From positions 62,001-126,000 of IMG/VR virus record IMGVR_UViG_3300025874_000006: DNA of 64,000 bases; one strand, written 5' to 3'. Of the stretch, positions 24,780 to 33,044 are shown piece by piece. The first letter of the stretch is position 1; each line of letters begins with the position of its first letter. A model generated the notes under the pieces. The model was not told where the DNA came from. It worked only from the letters and a program-made list of their open reading frames with translations, and did not search any database. This stretch comes from a virus. Both the position numbers and the translations under genes were made by a program.

Positions 24780-24808
24780 AAAAAAAGGGGGAACCGAAGT
24801 CCCCCCTT
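24780..24808 (-). terminator. Rho-independent terminator after the giant fibre gene
   Basis: On the minus strand a 10-bp stem AAGGGGGGAC/GTTCCCCCTT (one G-T pair) with a TTCG loop is followed by a run of T. Confidence 0.92.
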
Positions 24809-24830
24809 ATATCTTAGTGTGTAATTAAGA

Positions 24831-27800
24831 TTAATCGTTAATGATAACACCGTTCACATCATAGATGTCAATACGGTAGTGTGAACCACCTTGACCTTCT
24901 AGTTTAGAGGTATCATCCGACACAACAGCTTCAGCAACACGTAGTGACTGTTCTGCTTCCACTTCATCAACCGCAATCTCGCCAGTTGCTTGTAGTTTAG
25001 TATCATTGATACACAAACCACCAGACAACGCAGTCTTGACGCGATCATCAGAGTAGTACTTATTGGTAATACCTTCTGGGATATTATCAGTAGTACGTCC
25101 TTCCAAATCTGTCAATCGAGTACCGTGACCACCAACTACACCACCTAGGGTGCTGTCAGCATTCTGGAACTCAGTAACGATTTCTGCAAGAGAGTTCAGT
25201 GCAGTCGCATCCGTGTTAGACAAGACATTAGAGATCTGAGACTGTAGACCAGATTCTGCACTTGTTGCACGAGATATTTCAGCATCAATTGCAGACTGTA
25301 GATCACTATCACCAGCAATACGATCAGCAGTTTCATTAGCTACCGCAGTTGTTCTTGCTGTAGTCTCTGAAGAGATCGCATCGTTGGACGAACCAGTCAG
25401 TGCATCAATTGCAGACTGTAGACTTGCGTCACCAGCAATACGATCAGTTTCTTCTGCACTAATAGACGCAGATAGATCCGAATCACCGGCAATACGACCA
25501 CTTGTTTCAGTAGCAAGAGCAGTATCGAGTTCAGACTTATCTGAATCAAGTCTTAGACCAAGTGCAGTATCACCAGCGCCACGTGCATTCTCTTCAGCGC
25601 TTAAGTCCGCTTCAAGTGCAGTGAGGTTGTTCTCAGCAGTAGTCAATCGACCTTCGTTACCATCAACACCAGAGTCAACATAGTCTTTGGTAGCGAATAC
25701 TGAAGTATCAACACCATAAGAAACAACACTTGTTGTTGGAGCTGTAGCAAGAATAGGAGGGTGAGCTCCAGTCGTCCCTTCATCCATATCAATGATAGTT
25801 GAACCGGAAACCGTGAAATAGTTATAGGTGTCTATTTCGAACCTTGAACCATTGTAGGTTTCTAGTGTATTTACAGTTTCACCAGTCAGAATGTTGTAGA
25901 TAATTAGACCTACATAACGGGTTTGTCCGTCACTAGACATGTGACCAGTAGGAACAAATAACATATCTCCAGACAACGCAAGACCAGCTTTACCAAGACC
26001 TTTTGAATTGTTCAAGACTTGCCAAGGAGTACTGCTTTCCTCTACAAATGAACGTATGAAACTACCATCATCAGGATTATGGACGTGTGCACGGTTTGTA
26101 CCATCTGTATCTTGAGTCCGGAATACTACATACTTGTCACTTACAGCGATACCATTAGCATACATGTTGGTGTTGTTACTAGGGCCATGAATGGTAGTAC
26201 TGAATACAGTCCCTGCAAGACCATAAGCACCGGAAGTTTTCAGTATAGTAACACCCTGATTCGTCTGGCCAGTCGTGCCACCAGTTACAAAGTAACCGCC
26301 ACCGAAGTCTGCTTCATCCGGAGTTCCCATAGGATCATAAGAGTATAACTCAGCCCAATCGGAGATGTTGTGAACTTTAACAGTGTCAATTGCGCTCCAA
26401 ATTGACCCATAAACCGCGATTGCTCTAGTATCATCTACAACAAAAACTCTGCGTATAGTAGGGTCAGTGATAGTCGTAACTAAACCGTGGTCTGCTTGGG
26501 CAATATTTCTTATATCATAGATTTTACTATACTGTAGATTATCATTACTGCCTCTAGTAAACGCAATGTGGTTGCCATTGATAGAGAGATAAGATAACCA
26601 AGGATGGTTTAGTTCTGGGTAATCATCAAATGACCAAGACTTGACCAGTGTACCATCTAATAGATGCAAGGCGATAATAATTTCACGGCCGCCAGATTTT
26701 TCCAGCAGAAGAGTCACGAAATGGGTGTCCGAAGCATCCACAGCCTTGATCTCGTTGTCGCCAGAATATAACTCATCTACACCAGTTATCGCAACAAAGT
26801 CTGATGGAGTTAATGAAGACCAGTCCACTACAGAAGAAGATACTTCCGCAATACCAGTACCCAAATCAGACGGCTGTATAGCACTTTCAGCAGTTTGCTT
26901 GATTGGTTCCATTCGAATATCAACTTCAGCTATACCAACTTTAGATGCGATAGATGCAGCAGTTGCATCAGCGTCTGCTTTAGTTGCGATAGATGCAGTA
27001 ACAGTAGATGCAAAGTTCGCGTCATCACCCAGAGCAGCAGCTAGTTCGTTAAGAGTATCCAACGAAGCAGGAGCAGCGTCTACAGTAGCAGCGATTGCTT
27101 GTGTTGCGGCAGTTCCAGCAGCAGCGATTGCGGCAGCTTGTGCAGCGTCTGCTTTGGCAGTTGCATCAGCAGCTGCGGTTGCTTCAGCGGCAGCCTGTGC
27201 AGCATTTGCTTTGGCAGTTGCATCAGCAGCTGCGGTTGCTTCAGCGGCAGCCTGTGCAGCATTTGCTTTGGCAGTTGCATCATCACTTGCAGTAGAGATT
27301 GCAGATGTTACCGCAGTTTCTCTAGCACCAGTCTCAACAGCAATTGCAGAATCCATCTGTGCAGTAGTTGAGTAAGGAGTCAAGTCAGTCGCAGGAATTG
27401 CAGCAATAGCTGAATCCATCTCAGCAGTAGTTGAGTAGTCAGAAAGGTCTACACCAGCAACACCAGAGTCAACATAGTCTTTAGTAGCAAATAGTGAAGT
27501 GTCTACACTGTAATTGGTTGTTGTAGAAGGTACACCTTCCCAAACCTGTACGGTTCCCGAAGAACCAGCACGCCCACCACTAGCGATAGTGGTAACGATG
27601 GTTCCATTAGATGAGGGGTTAAACGAACTATACTCCCCTTTACTCCATAGAGCAACCGGAGAAAATACACCTGAATCGGAAATTTCGTGTATGTACCAAG
27701 TGTAATTATTACCCAAATCCCAAGGCTGCCCAACAATGGCAAACGCTACAAGATTATCTGTTATCTTAGAAACTAGATTGTAACCATAAGAATAGTCGTG

Positions 27801-30800
27801 TGTACCAGAAATTGCGTCTCGTTCACTACTTACCAAATAACCAGTGGTATGATCAAACGTGTACACATTTTTTCCATACCACGACTGAGCAACTAGAAGA
27901 TAATTTCCAAACACTTCGAAAGTATCACTGAAATGTGACCTATAAAAGTCTGATTGAATAGAATCAGATGACAAATCTTCTGGATAAGGGTCTTGGTAAC
28001 TTCTAATTAGAGAACCCGTTGACAGAGAGAATTGGTGAATAGACCCCTCCGAGAATCTTCCACCAGCACCGATGAACACAGTGTCTCCAGAAACCTTAAC
28101 GGTCTTGCCGAATCGTCCAATATATCGTCCACCATCACTATAACTAGGGTTTGTGAACTCTTTTACAATAGAACCGTCCTCAACATCAATGAGTAATACT
28201 CTACCACCTTCATTCTCACCATTAATATCTCTTGCTTTACTATCAGAAATTATCGCAGTACTGGTACCATCTATTAAAACAACATTATCACCAAAAGAAC
28301 TAGCGTCCCAGTTGTTTTTGTAATCACCCGTATAGTCATTTCCCTGAAGTAGTGCATGAAGTGTAACTGTCCATTGATCATGGGTCTTGTATACGTACAC
28401 AGCACCTTCTGAAATATTGTCTAATGAGTTACCAGAACCATCTTTCGCATCTACATTTTCAAAATTATGGGCAGAGACGACCATATAACCATCATTAAAG
28501 GCAACTTTTTCACCAAAGCCAGACCCTTGCGTACCTTGGGGACTCTCGATCAAAGTGCCCGTCTCTAAATCTGTTAAGTAGACTGTAGGTTGTACACCAT
28601 TATAGGTAGTACCGGGCCCGTTAGTTCGTCCACTTGAGAAAATATCTATACTTCTGCCGGTCAAAACATGTTCCCAACTGCCCATATGAACTCCACCGTT
28701 CAAATCGTTAGTAGTTATGTTAGGCCAATTGGTTATAGAAGTTCCTAATATTTCTGAGGAAGGAGATGGTGGTTCAACACTAAAATCGATGACCGCAGTT
28801 GTCGTCTGAGCAATACCAGTTCCAAAATCTTCTGGTTGGATCGCAGATTCTGCTAGTTGCTTGATTGGTTCCATTCGAACATCAACTTCAGCTATACCAA
28901 CTTTACTAGCAAGTGCGGCAGTAGTTGCAGCGTCATCAGCTTTAGTAGCAATTGAATCAGTAACAGTAGATGCAAAGTTTGCGTCATCACCTAGAGCAGC
29001 AGCCAACTCGTTAAGAGTGTCTAGTGCGGCAGGAGCAGCGTCAACTGTTGCAGCAACAACTTGATCAGCATAAGACTGAGCTTCTGACTTAGCAGTTGCG
29101 ATCGCAGAACCCATTTCAACAGTAGTTGAGTACGGAGTTAAGTCAGTTGCAGGAATTGCAGCGATAGCAGCAGTTCTAGCAGCAGTCTCAACAGCAATAG
29201 CTGAATCCATCTCAACGGTAGTTGAGTAAGGAGTCAAATCTGTAGAAGGAATTGCAGCGATAGCTGAATCCATCTGTGCAGTAGTTGAGTAGTCAGAAAG
29301 GTCTACGCTTGGAATATTAGCAATTGCAGTTTCTATTGCATTAAAGGCGGAACCGAGTTCACTTACGTCATATTGTCTGACGTATGTAGGATTTTTCCAA
29401 GAATCTAAATCTGCAAAGTAATCTGTTACATATAGTTGGTTAGTAATCGAATCATACGAAAGATAAGTCCACTGGACGTGATAATTGTCCCAAACATTGG
29501 TAAATGCTACGGTGGATGTGTCAGACTTGTCGTACCAATGCAAACCACCTTCCAGACGAGGAATTGCGTAGTAATTACCAACACTAGTAATCGATGTATA
29601 TCTCCTACCAGAACCAGAGTCTGGTGTGGTAATAGAGAATGCTATATCAGAAGTCCCTTTGTTATAAAAGGTGAATGTGTCAGAGTTATTGTAGACCGCA
29701 AAATAATCATCTATTACCACTCCGTATTCGGTGTAATTCGTTGCGAGGGTGCCCACAAGTGAGTTATCGGAGGTATCTATTATGGTATAGTCACGATTAA
29801 ACAAATCATTAACATAAACATAACCACCACCAGCTGACATGTTACGACCCCAATACAGATCTCTACTGTAATTTTGAGGCCCGTTGCTGATAAGACCTAG
29901 GTCACTTGGGTTAATTTCGACTGGGGTAGCGGTGATGTTAGTTGCATCATAAACAAATAGTTGACCAACCTTAGTTTCTGGCGAATTACCAGTATCACCG
30001 TATCTAGTTGCATAAAATTTATTCGCAACTTCATCGTATCCACTTCCAGCACCCAACATGTAATTCGCACCCTGGCCTGTAGGAAATGCATGTTGATAGA
30101 CTTTAGTTATGTTGGATAGGTCGGTAAGGTCATAGAACTGAAGTGAACCGTGATTATCACTACCAGCATCGTGGTTTGCAACCATTAGAATCTTAGATGT
30201 TTCTGAGTAATAAAAAGTGTTACCCCATGACCTATTCCATGTGAACTCTCTGTCGTAGAGTTCTACTGGGTTTTCCATATCATTTCTATCATATATGAAT
30301 ATAGAACCAGACTGATTTAAACCCGATGTTTCATCATTGTGGGACACTAAGATATAATCGGTGTACGTCTTGATAGTTTCTCCGAAACCACTGTAGTTGC
30401 CATTAGCAGCATTGTTCAAAGCATACTGTGGTTGTGGGTCATCTAAGAGAGAAAATTTACTTGGTGCTTGAGGGAGTACTTCAACACCATTCAGATAATC
30501 AACAATACCTGAAACCACAGATCCGTCTGCTTTGCTGTCTAGTGCAGCAGTAGTCGCAGCATCGTCTGCCTTAGTAGCAAGTGCGGCAGTAGTTGCAGCG
30601 TCATCAGCTTTAGTAGCAAGAGCAGCAGTAGTTGCAGCGTCATCAGCTTTAGTAGCGATAGAAGCAGTAACAGTAGATGCAAAGTTTGCATCATCTCCAA
30701 GAGCAGCAGCCAGTTCATTCAACGTGTCCAATGCCGCAGGAGCAGCGTCAACTGTTGCAGCAACAACTTGATCAGCATATGTCTGTGCTTCTGACTTAGC

Positions 30801-32534
30801 AGTAGCAATTGCAGAAGTCATCTCGCTAGAAGTTGAGTATGGAGTCAAGTCAGTTGCGGGAATTGCAGCAATTGCAGAATCCATTTCAGCAGTGGTTGAG
30901 TATGCAGAGAGGTCTACACCAGCAACACCAGAGTCAACATAGTCTTTAGTAGCAATTACTGAAGTGTCAACGGAATATTCGTTACTAGTTGAACCTGACG
31001 GAGACACTGTTGTATAAACTCTATTAGAACTGTCTCCACCAACTGCATAAAAACTAGTTCCATCATTCGTGAATCTTCCATTTTTGTCAGTTCCGAAAGA
31101 TTCAGTAATTTCATAACGTAAGTCTGTACTCAAATCTAATAGGTATCTTGTCGCAACATCACCGTTCATTTCAGATACTAATAAAGCGGTTCCCATCACA
31201 CTGAAATCAGCACCAAAATTATCGGCCGCAGTTTCAGAAGAGTAAGAAGTTATTAAACTACCATCAGTGACATCGTAAACATGTATATATCCAATGTTAT
31301 TTGCCATCGACTCTATCGAATACACATAGAGCTTACTATCAGAGATTTCAACTCTCAATGCAAAGTTTATGGTAGGAAGAGGTTTCTGAATTTTATAAAT
31401 TAAATTCGTAGAACCACTTGTTTCCCATCCATCCGGAATATTGCTAACCGTGAGTTCCGCAGCACCAGTATTCGAAACTGCAAGAAAATTTCCTTCGATT
31501 GCAAGGGAGACGCCCCACAGTCCACTAGGAGATTCCTTTGTCACTGTATTAGTTTGACTTCCAGTAGTAATATCAAAAGTTAAAACTACACTTTGTCGAT
31601 TATGATTACTGTCTTTCGGCCCTCTGGCAGATAAGTAAAGATAATTTCCTCTCAATGCCATGTCCATCGGCCGATCACCCAAATCGGCTGATATGGTCGA
31701 ACTTTGATATGTACCATCACTAAGATTTATTCTGTGTAATTTTGCATTATTAGCTCCACCACTTGTCATGTAGGTTACAACAAAAAGTGTGGTAGAATTA
31801 ATTGCCAAAGCTCCGCTTATATAAGATCCGCTGTGTCCGAGAGAACTAGACCCTTGGAAAAAGTGCAACTGGTCTCCAGTAGTGGTATCAAAGATAGTAA
31901 CACCAGCACCAGAGGATATGGCCGAAACCGTACCATTTGTTACAAATGTATCTTCTCTATTAGTGCCTGGACTTCCAAAAAATTCTGTATTACCTGAGAC
32001 CACAACGGAAGATACTGAAGGTTGGACACTTAAATCTGAAGCCGTTGTGGAAACAGTTAAGATACCAGCGCCAAAGTCTTCTGGTTGAACAGCAGTATCA
32101 GCAAGAGCACCCTGTGCAGCAGTTGCAACACCGTCTGTGATTTGAGCAATAACCGCATCTAAATCTGCTTGTTGTGCAGCAGTATCAGCAAGAGCACCCT
32201 GTGCAGCAGTTGCAACACCACTTGCAAGTGTCTGTTGAATCTGCGTAATTGCAGTAGAGTTGTTCGTGATTAAAGTTGAAATGTCACCGTCTTCACTTTG
32301 GAATAAAGCGACAATCTCTTGGAGTGTATCCAAGTGTTCCGGAGAAGTGCCAAGGATTGCATCTACCTGTGCCTGAAGTGCTGCGATGTCAGTCGCGACT
32401 GCTTCGTTCACAGCCTCAGTTATTGCTGGTAGTACAAGTTTGCCTTCTGCGGTAATTACAAGTTGGTTACCGACAACTACTTCACCAGTAATGTCGACAC
32501 CATTTTGTATTCTAAATTTCTTATTAGTACTCAT
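24831..32534 (-). CDS. Giant modular tail fibre with four beta-propeller-like domains
   Basis: The protein has 2,567 residues. An N-terminal segment ([18 protein letters not shown]) is nearly identical to that of the fibre at 33045-36275 and is probably the attachment domain. Four beta-rich modules of about 350-430 residues follow (about 165-520, 690-1050, 1240-1675, 1895-2270). Their repeats of the type F-G-x-x-V followed by V-Y-V-Y or D-G-S-I-V suggest FG-GAP/integrin-like propellers. They are joined by Ala/Asp-rich coiled coils carrying copies of D-L-T-P-Y-S-T-T and A-P-A-A-L-D-T-L-N-E-L-A-A-A-L-G. The C-terminal 60 residues are a small globular tip. Linkers are almost identical while propellers differ strongly. 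It is predicted to be a receptor-binding fibre. It has a late promoter and a terminator. Confidence 0.78.
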   Translation of the reverse strand: MSTNKKFRIQNGVDITGEVVVGNQLVITAEGKLVLPAITEAVNEAVATDIAALQAQVDAILGTSPEHLDTLQEIVALFQSEDGDISTLITNNSTAITQIQQTLASGVATAAQGALADTAAQQADLDAVIAQITDGVATAAQGALADTAVQPEDFGAGILTVSTTASDLSVQPSVSSVVVSGNTEFFGSPGTNREDTFVTNGTVSAISSGAGVTIFDTTTGDQLHFFQGSSSLGHSGSYISGALAINSTTLFVVTYMTSGGANNAKLHRINLSDGTYQSSTISADLGDRPMDMALRGNYLYLSARGPKDSNHNRQSVVLTFDITTGSQTNTVTKESPSGLWGVSLAIEGNFLAVSNTGAAELTVSNIPDGWETSGSTNLIYKIQKPLPTINFALRVEISDSKLYVYSIESMANNIGYIHVYDVTDGSLITSYSSETAADNFGADFSVMGTALLVSEMNGDVATRYLLDLSTDLRYEITESFGTDKNGRFTNDGTSFYAVGGDSSNRVYTTVSPSGSTSNEYSVDTSVIATKDYVDSGVAGVDLSAYSTTAEMDSAIAAIPATDLTPYSTSSEMTSAIATAKSEAQTYADQVVAATVDAAPAALDTLNELAAALGDDANFASTVTASIATKADDAATTAALATKADDAATTAALATKADDAATTAALDSKADGSVVSGIVDYLNGVEVLPQAPSKFSLLDDPQPQYALNNAANGNYSGFGETIKTYTDYILVSHNDETSGLNQSGSIFIYDRNDMENPVELYDREFTWNRSWGNTFYYSETSKILMVANHDAGSDNHGSLQFYDLTDLSNITKVYQHAFPTGQGANYMLGAGSGYDEVANKFYATRYGDTGNSPETKVGQLFVYDATNITATPVEINPSDLGLISNGPQNYSRDLYWGRNMSAGGGYVYVNDLFNRDYTIIDTSDNSLVGTLATNYTEYGVVIDDYFAVYNNSDTFTFYNKGTSDIAFSITTPDSGSGRRYTSITSVGNYYAIPRLEGGLHWYDKSDTSTVAFTNVWDNYHVQWTYLSYDSITNQLYVTDYFADLDSWKNPTYVRQYDVSELGSAFNAIETAIANIPSVDLSDYSTTAQMDSAIAAIPSTDLTPYSTTVEMDSAIAVETAARTAAIAAIPATDLTPYSTTVEMGSAIATAKSEAQSYADQVVAATVDAAPAALDTLNELAAALGDDANFASTVTDSIATKADDAATTAALASKVGIAEVDVRMEPIKQLAESAIQPEDFGTGIAQTTTAVIDFSVEPPSPSSEILGTSITNWPNITTNDLNGGVHMGSWEHVLTGRSIDIFSSGRTNGPGTTYNGVQPTVYLTDLETGTLIESPQGTQGSGFGEKVAFNDGYMVVSAHNFENVDAKDGSGNSLDNISEGAVYVYKTHDQWTVTLHALLQGNDYTGDYKNNWDASSFGDNVVLIDGTSTAIISDSKARDINGENEGGRVLLIDVEDGSIVKEFTNPSYSDGGRYIGRFGKTVKVSGDTVFIGAGGRFSEGSIHQFSLSTGSLIRSYQDPYPEDLSSDSIQSDFYRSHFSDTFEVFGNYLLVAQSWYGKNVYTFDHTTGYLVSSERDAISGTHDYSYGYNLVSKITDNLVAFAIVGQPWDLGNNYTWYIHEISDSGVFSPVALWSKGEYSSFNPSSNGTIVTTIASGGRAGSSGTVQVWEGVPSTTTNYSVDTSLFATKDYVDSGVAGVDLSDYSTTAEMDSAIAAIPATDLTPYSTTAQMDSAIAVETGARETAVTSAISTASDDATAKANAAQAAAEATAAADATAKANAAQAAAEATAAADATAKADAAQAAAIAAAGTAATQAIAATVDAAPASLDTLNELAAALGDDANFASTVTASIATKADADATAASIASKVGIAEVDIRMEPIKQTAESAIQPSDLGTGIAEVSSSVVDWSSLTPSDFVAITGVDELYSGDNEIKAVDASDTHFVTLLLEKSGGREIIIALHLLDGTLVKSWSFDDYPELNHPWLSYLSINGNHIAFTRGSNDNLQYSKIYDIRNIAQADHGLVTTITDPTIRRVFVVDDTRAIAVYGSIWSAIDTVKVHNISDWAELYSYDPMGTPDEADFGGGYFVTGGTTGQTNQGVTILKTSGAYGLAGTVFSTTIHGPSNNTNMYANGIAVSDKYVVFRTQDTDGTNRAHVHNPDDGSFIRSFVEESSTPWQVLNNSKGLGKAGLALSGDMLFVPTGHMSSDGQTRYVGLIIYNILTGETVNTLETYNGSRFEIDTYNYFTVSGSTIIDMDEGTTGAHPPILATAPTTSVVSYGVDTSVFATKDYVDSGVDGNEGRLTTAENNLTALEADLSAEENARGAGDTALGLRLDSDKSELDTALATETSGRIAGDSDLSASISAEETDRIAGDASLQSAIDALTGSSNDAISSETTARTTAVANETADRIAGDSDLQSAIDAEISRATSAESGLQSQISNVLSNTDATALNSLAEIVTEFQNADSTLGGVVGGHGTRLTDLEGRTTDNIPEGITNKYYSDDRVKTALSGGLCINDTKLQATGEIAVDEVEAEQSLRVAEAVVSDDTSKLEGQGGSHYRIDIYDVNGVIIND
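26901..28905. repeat. Near-identical linker DNA repeats in the giant fibre gene
   Basis: About 45 bases at 26899-26942 recur at 28858-28905 with a single mismatch. They encode the same linker before propellers 3 and 4. A 57-bp tandem repeat (19 residues, Ala-rich) occurs at 27153-27209 and 27210-27266, with a third partial copy. Similar linker blocks recur near 29044 and 30751 and at 25674, 27472 and 30943. They could support recombination between modules. Confidence 0.75.
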
Positions 32535-32647
32535 TTTTAAGTATACCTTTTAGAATTGTTAATTGGGAGCTGGACTGATTCCAGTCCCGATGAATGAAAG
32601 TAGAAGAATTCTACTTTCGATTTGGAATATATTCTGAATCCAGAACA
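32535..32647 (-). promoter_or_regulatory. Structured 5' leader with consecutive hairpins before the giant fibre gene
   Basis: Downstream of the late promoter the minus-strand leader contains ATATTCTG/CAGAACATAT with a bulge, then a 10-bp perfect stem GAAAGTAGAA/TTCTACTTTC with a 3-base loop (32596-32618), then GGACTG/CAGTCC. None is followed by a T run, so these are unlikely to be terminators. The ribosome-binding region follows. Confidence 0.5.
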
Positions 32648-32655
32648 TATTTATA
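32648..32655 (-). promoter_or_regulatory. T4-type late promoter before the giant fibre gene
   Basis: Exact TATAAATA on the minus strand. A hairpin ACCCGGCTC/GAGTCGGGT (32661-32682) lies just before it and may end the upstream transcript. Confidence 0.87.
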
Positions 32656-32714
32656 ATGTTACCCGACTCTGGTGAGCCGGGTAATACTGTTATACGAAGG
32701 GGTTGATTAGGGGG

Positions 32715-32918
32715 TTATTCTTCAGCTAAACTGTCAGTTAATATTTTTACAAATGCATCTTTACCAACAGAGAGTTGATCAAGATTAAATTGAGTTGAAC
32801 TGATTTTACGTTCCAAGTCAGCAATGTGGTTTACTACCATTTGCTGTTGTTCGGTCATATCTTCGTATTGGTGTTCCACACCGTCTATAATTACTGGGGT
32901 TGTTTTTTTCTCGCCCAT
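32715..32918 (-). CDS. Small coiled-coil protein, DUF6447-like
   Basis: The 67-residue protein has a beta start (P-V-I-I-D-G-V-E-H-Q-Y-E-D-M) and a helical rest with I-A-D-L-E-R-K-I-S-S-T-Q-F-N-L-D-Q-L. This matches the pattern of small DUF6447-like proteins found near phage fibre genes. The function is unknown; a fibre-associated virion or chaperone role is possible. It has its own late promoter, 37 bases upstream. Confidence 0.6.
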   Translation of the reverse strand: MGEKKTTPVIIDGVEHQYEDMTEQQQMVVNHIADLERKISSTQFNLDQLSVGKDAFVKILTDSLAEE

Positions 32919-32954
32919 GTCATATTTCCTCTTAGGTTAGTTAGTGACAGAACT

Positions 32955-32962
32955 TATTTATA
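32955..32962 (-). promoter_or_regulatory. T4-type late promoter before the DUF6447-like gene
   Basis: Exact TATAAATA on the minus strand, directly after a terminator-like hairpin. Confidence 0.86.
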
Positions 32963-32963
32963 A

Positions 32964-32992
32964 CACCCCCAGCCCACTATGGGCCGAGGGTG
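32964..32992 (-). terminator. Hairpin ending the S74 fibre transcript
   Basis: On the minus strand CACCC/GGGTG and GCCCA/TGGGC form a two-part stem with a small internal loop. It lacks a strong T run, so efficiency is uncertain. Confidence 0.55.
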
Positions 32993-33004
32993 AGTTTGCA
33001 ATCA

Positions 33005-33040
33005 TTACCAAGGAGTTCCTACAGATACAGTTACTGCCAT
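33005..33040 (-). CDS. Eleven-codon mini-ORF with strong ribosome-binding site
   Basis: ATG (33038-33040) to TAA encodes M-A-V-T-V-S-V-G-T-P-W. GAGGAA lies about 8 bases before the ATG and overlaps the stop region of the S74 fibre gene. The strong site and the start typical of phage structural proteins suggest either a real micropeptide or the remnant of a larger gene lost at this fibre junction. No family can be assigned to 11 residues. Confidence 0.35.
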   Translation of the reverse strand: MAVTVSVGTPW

Positions 33041-33044
33041 GATT

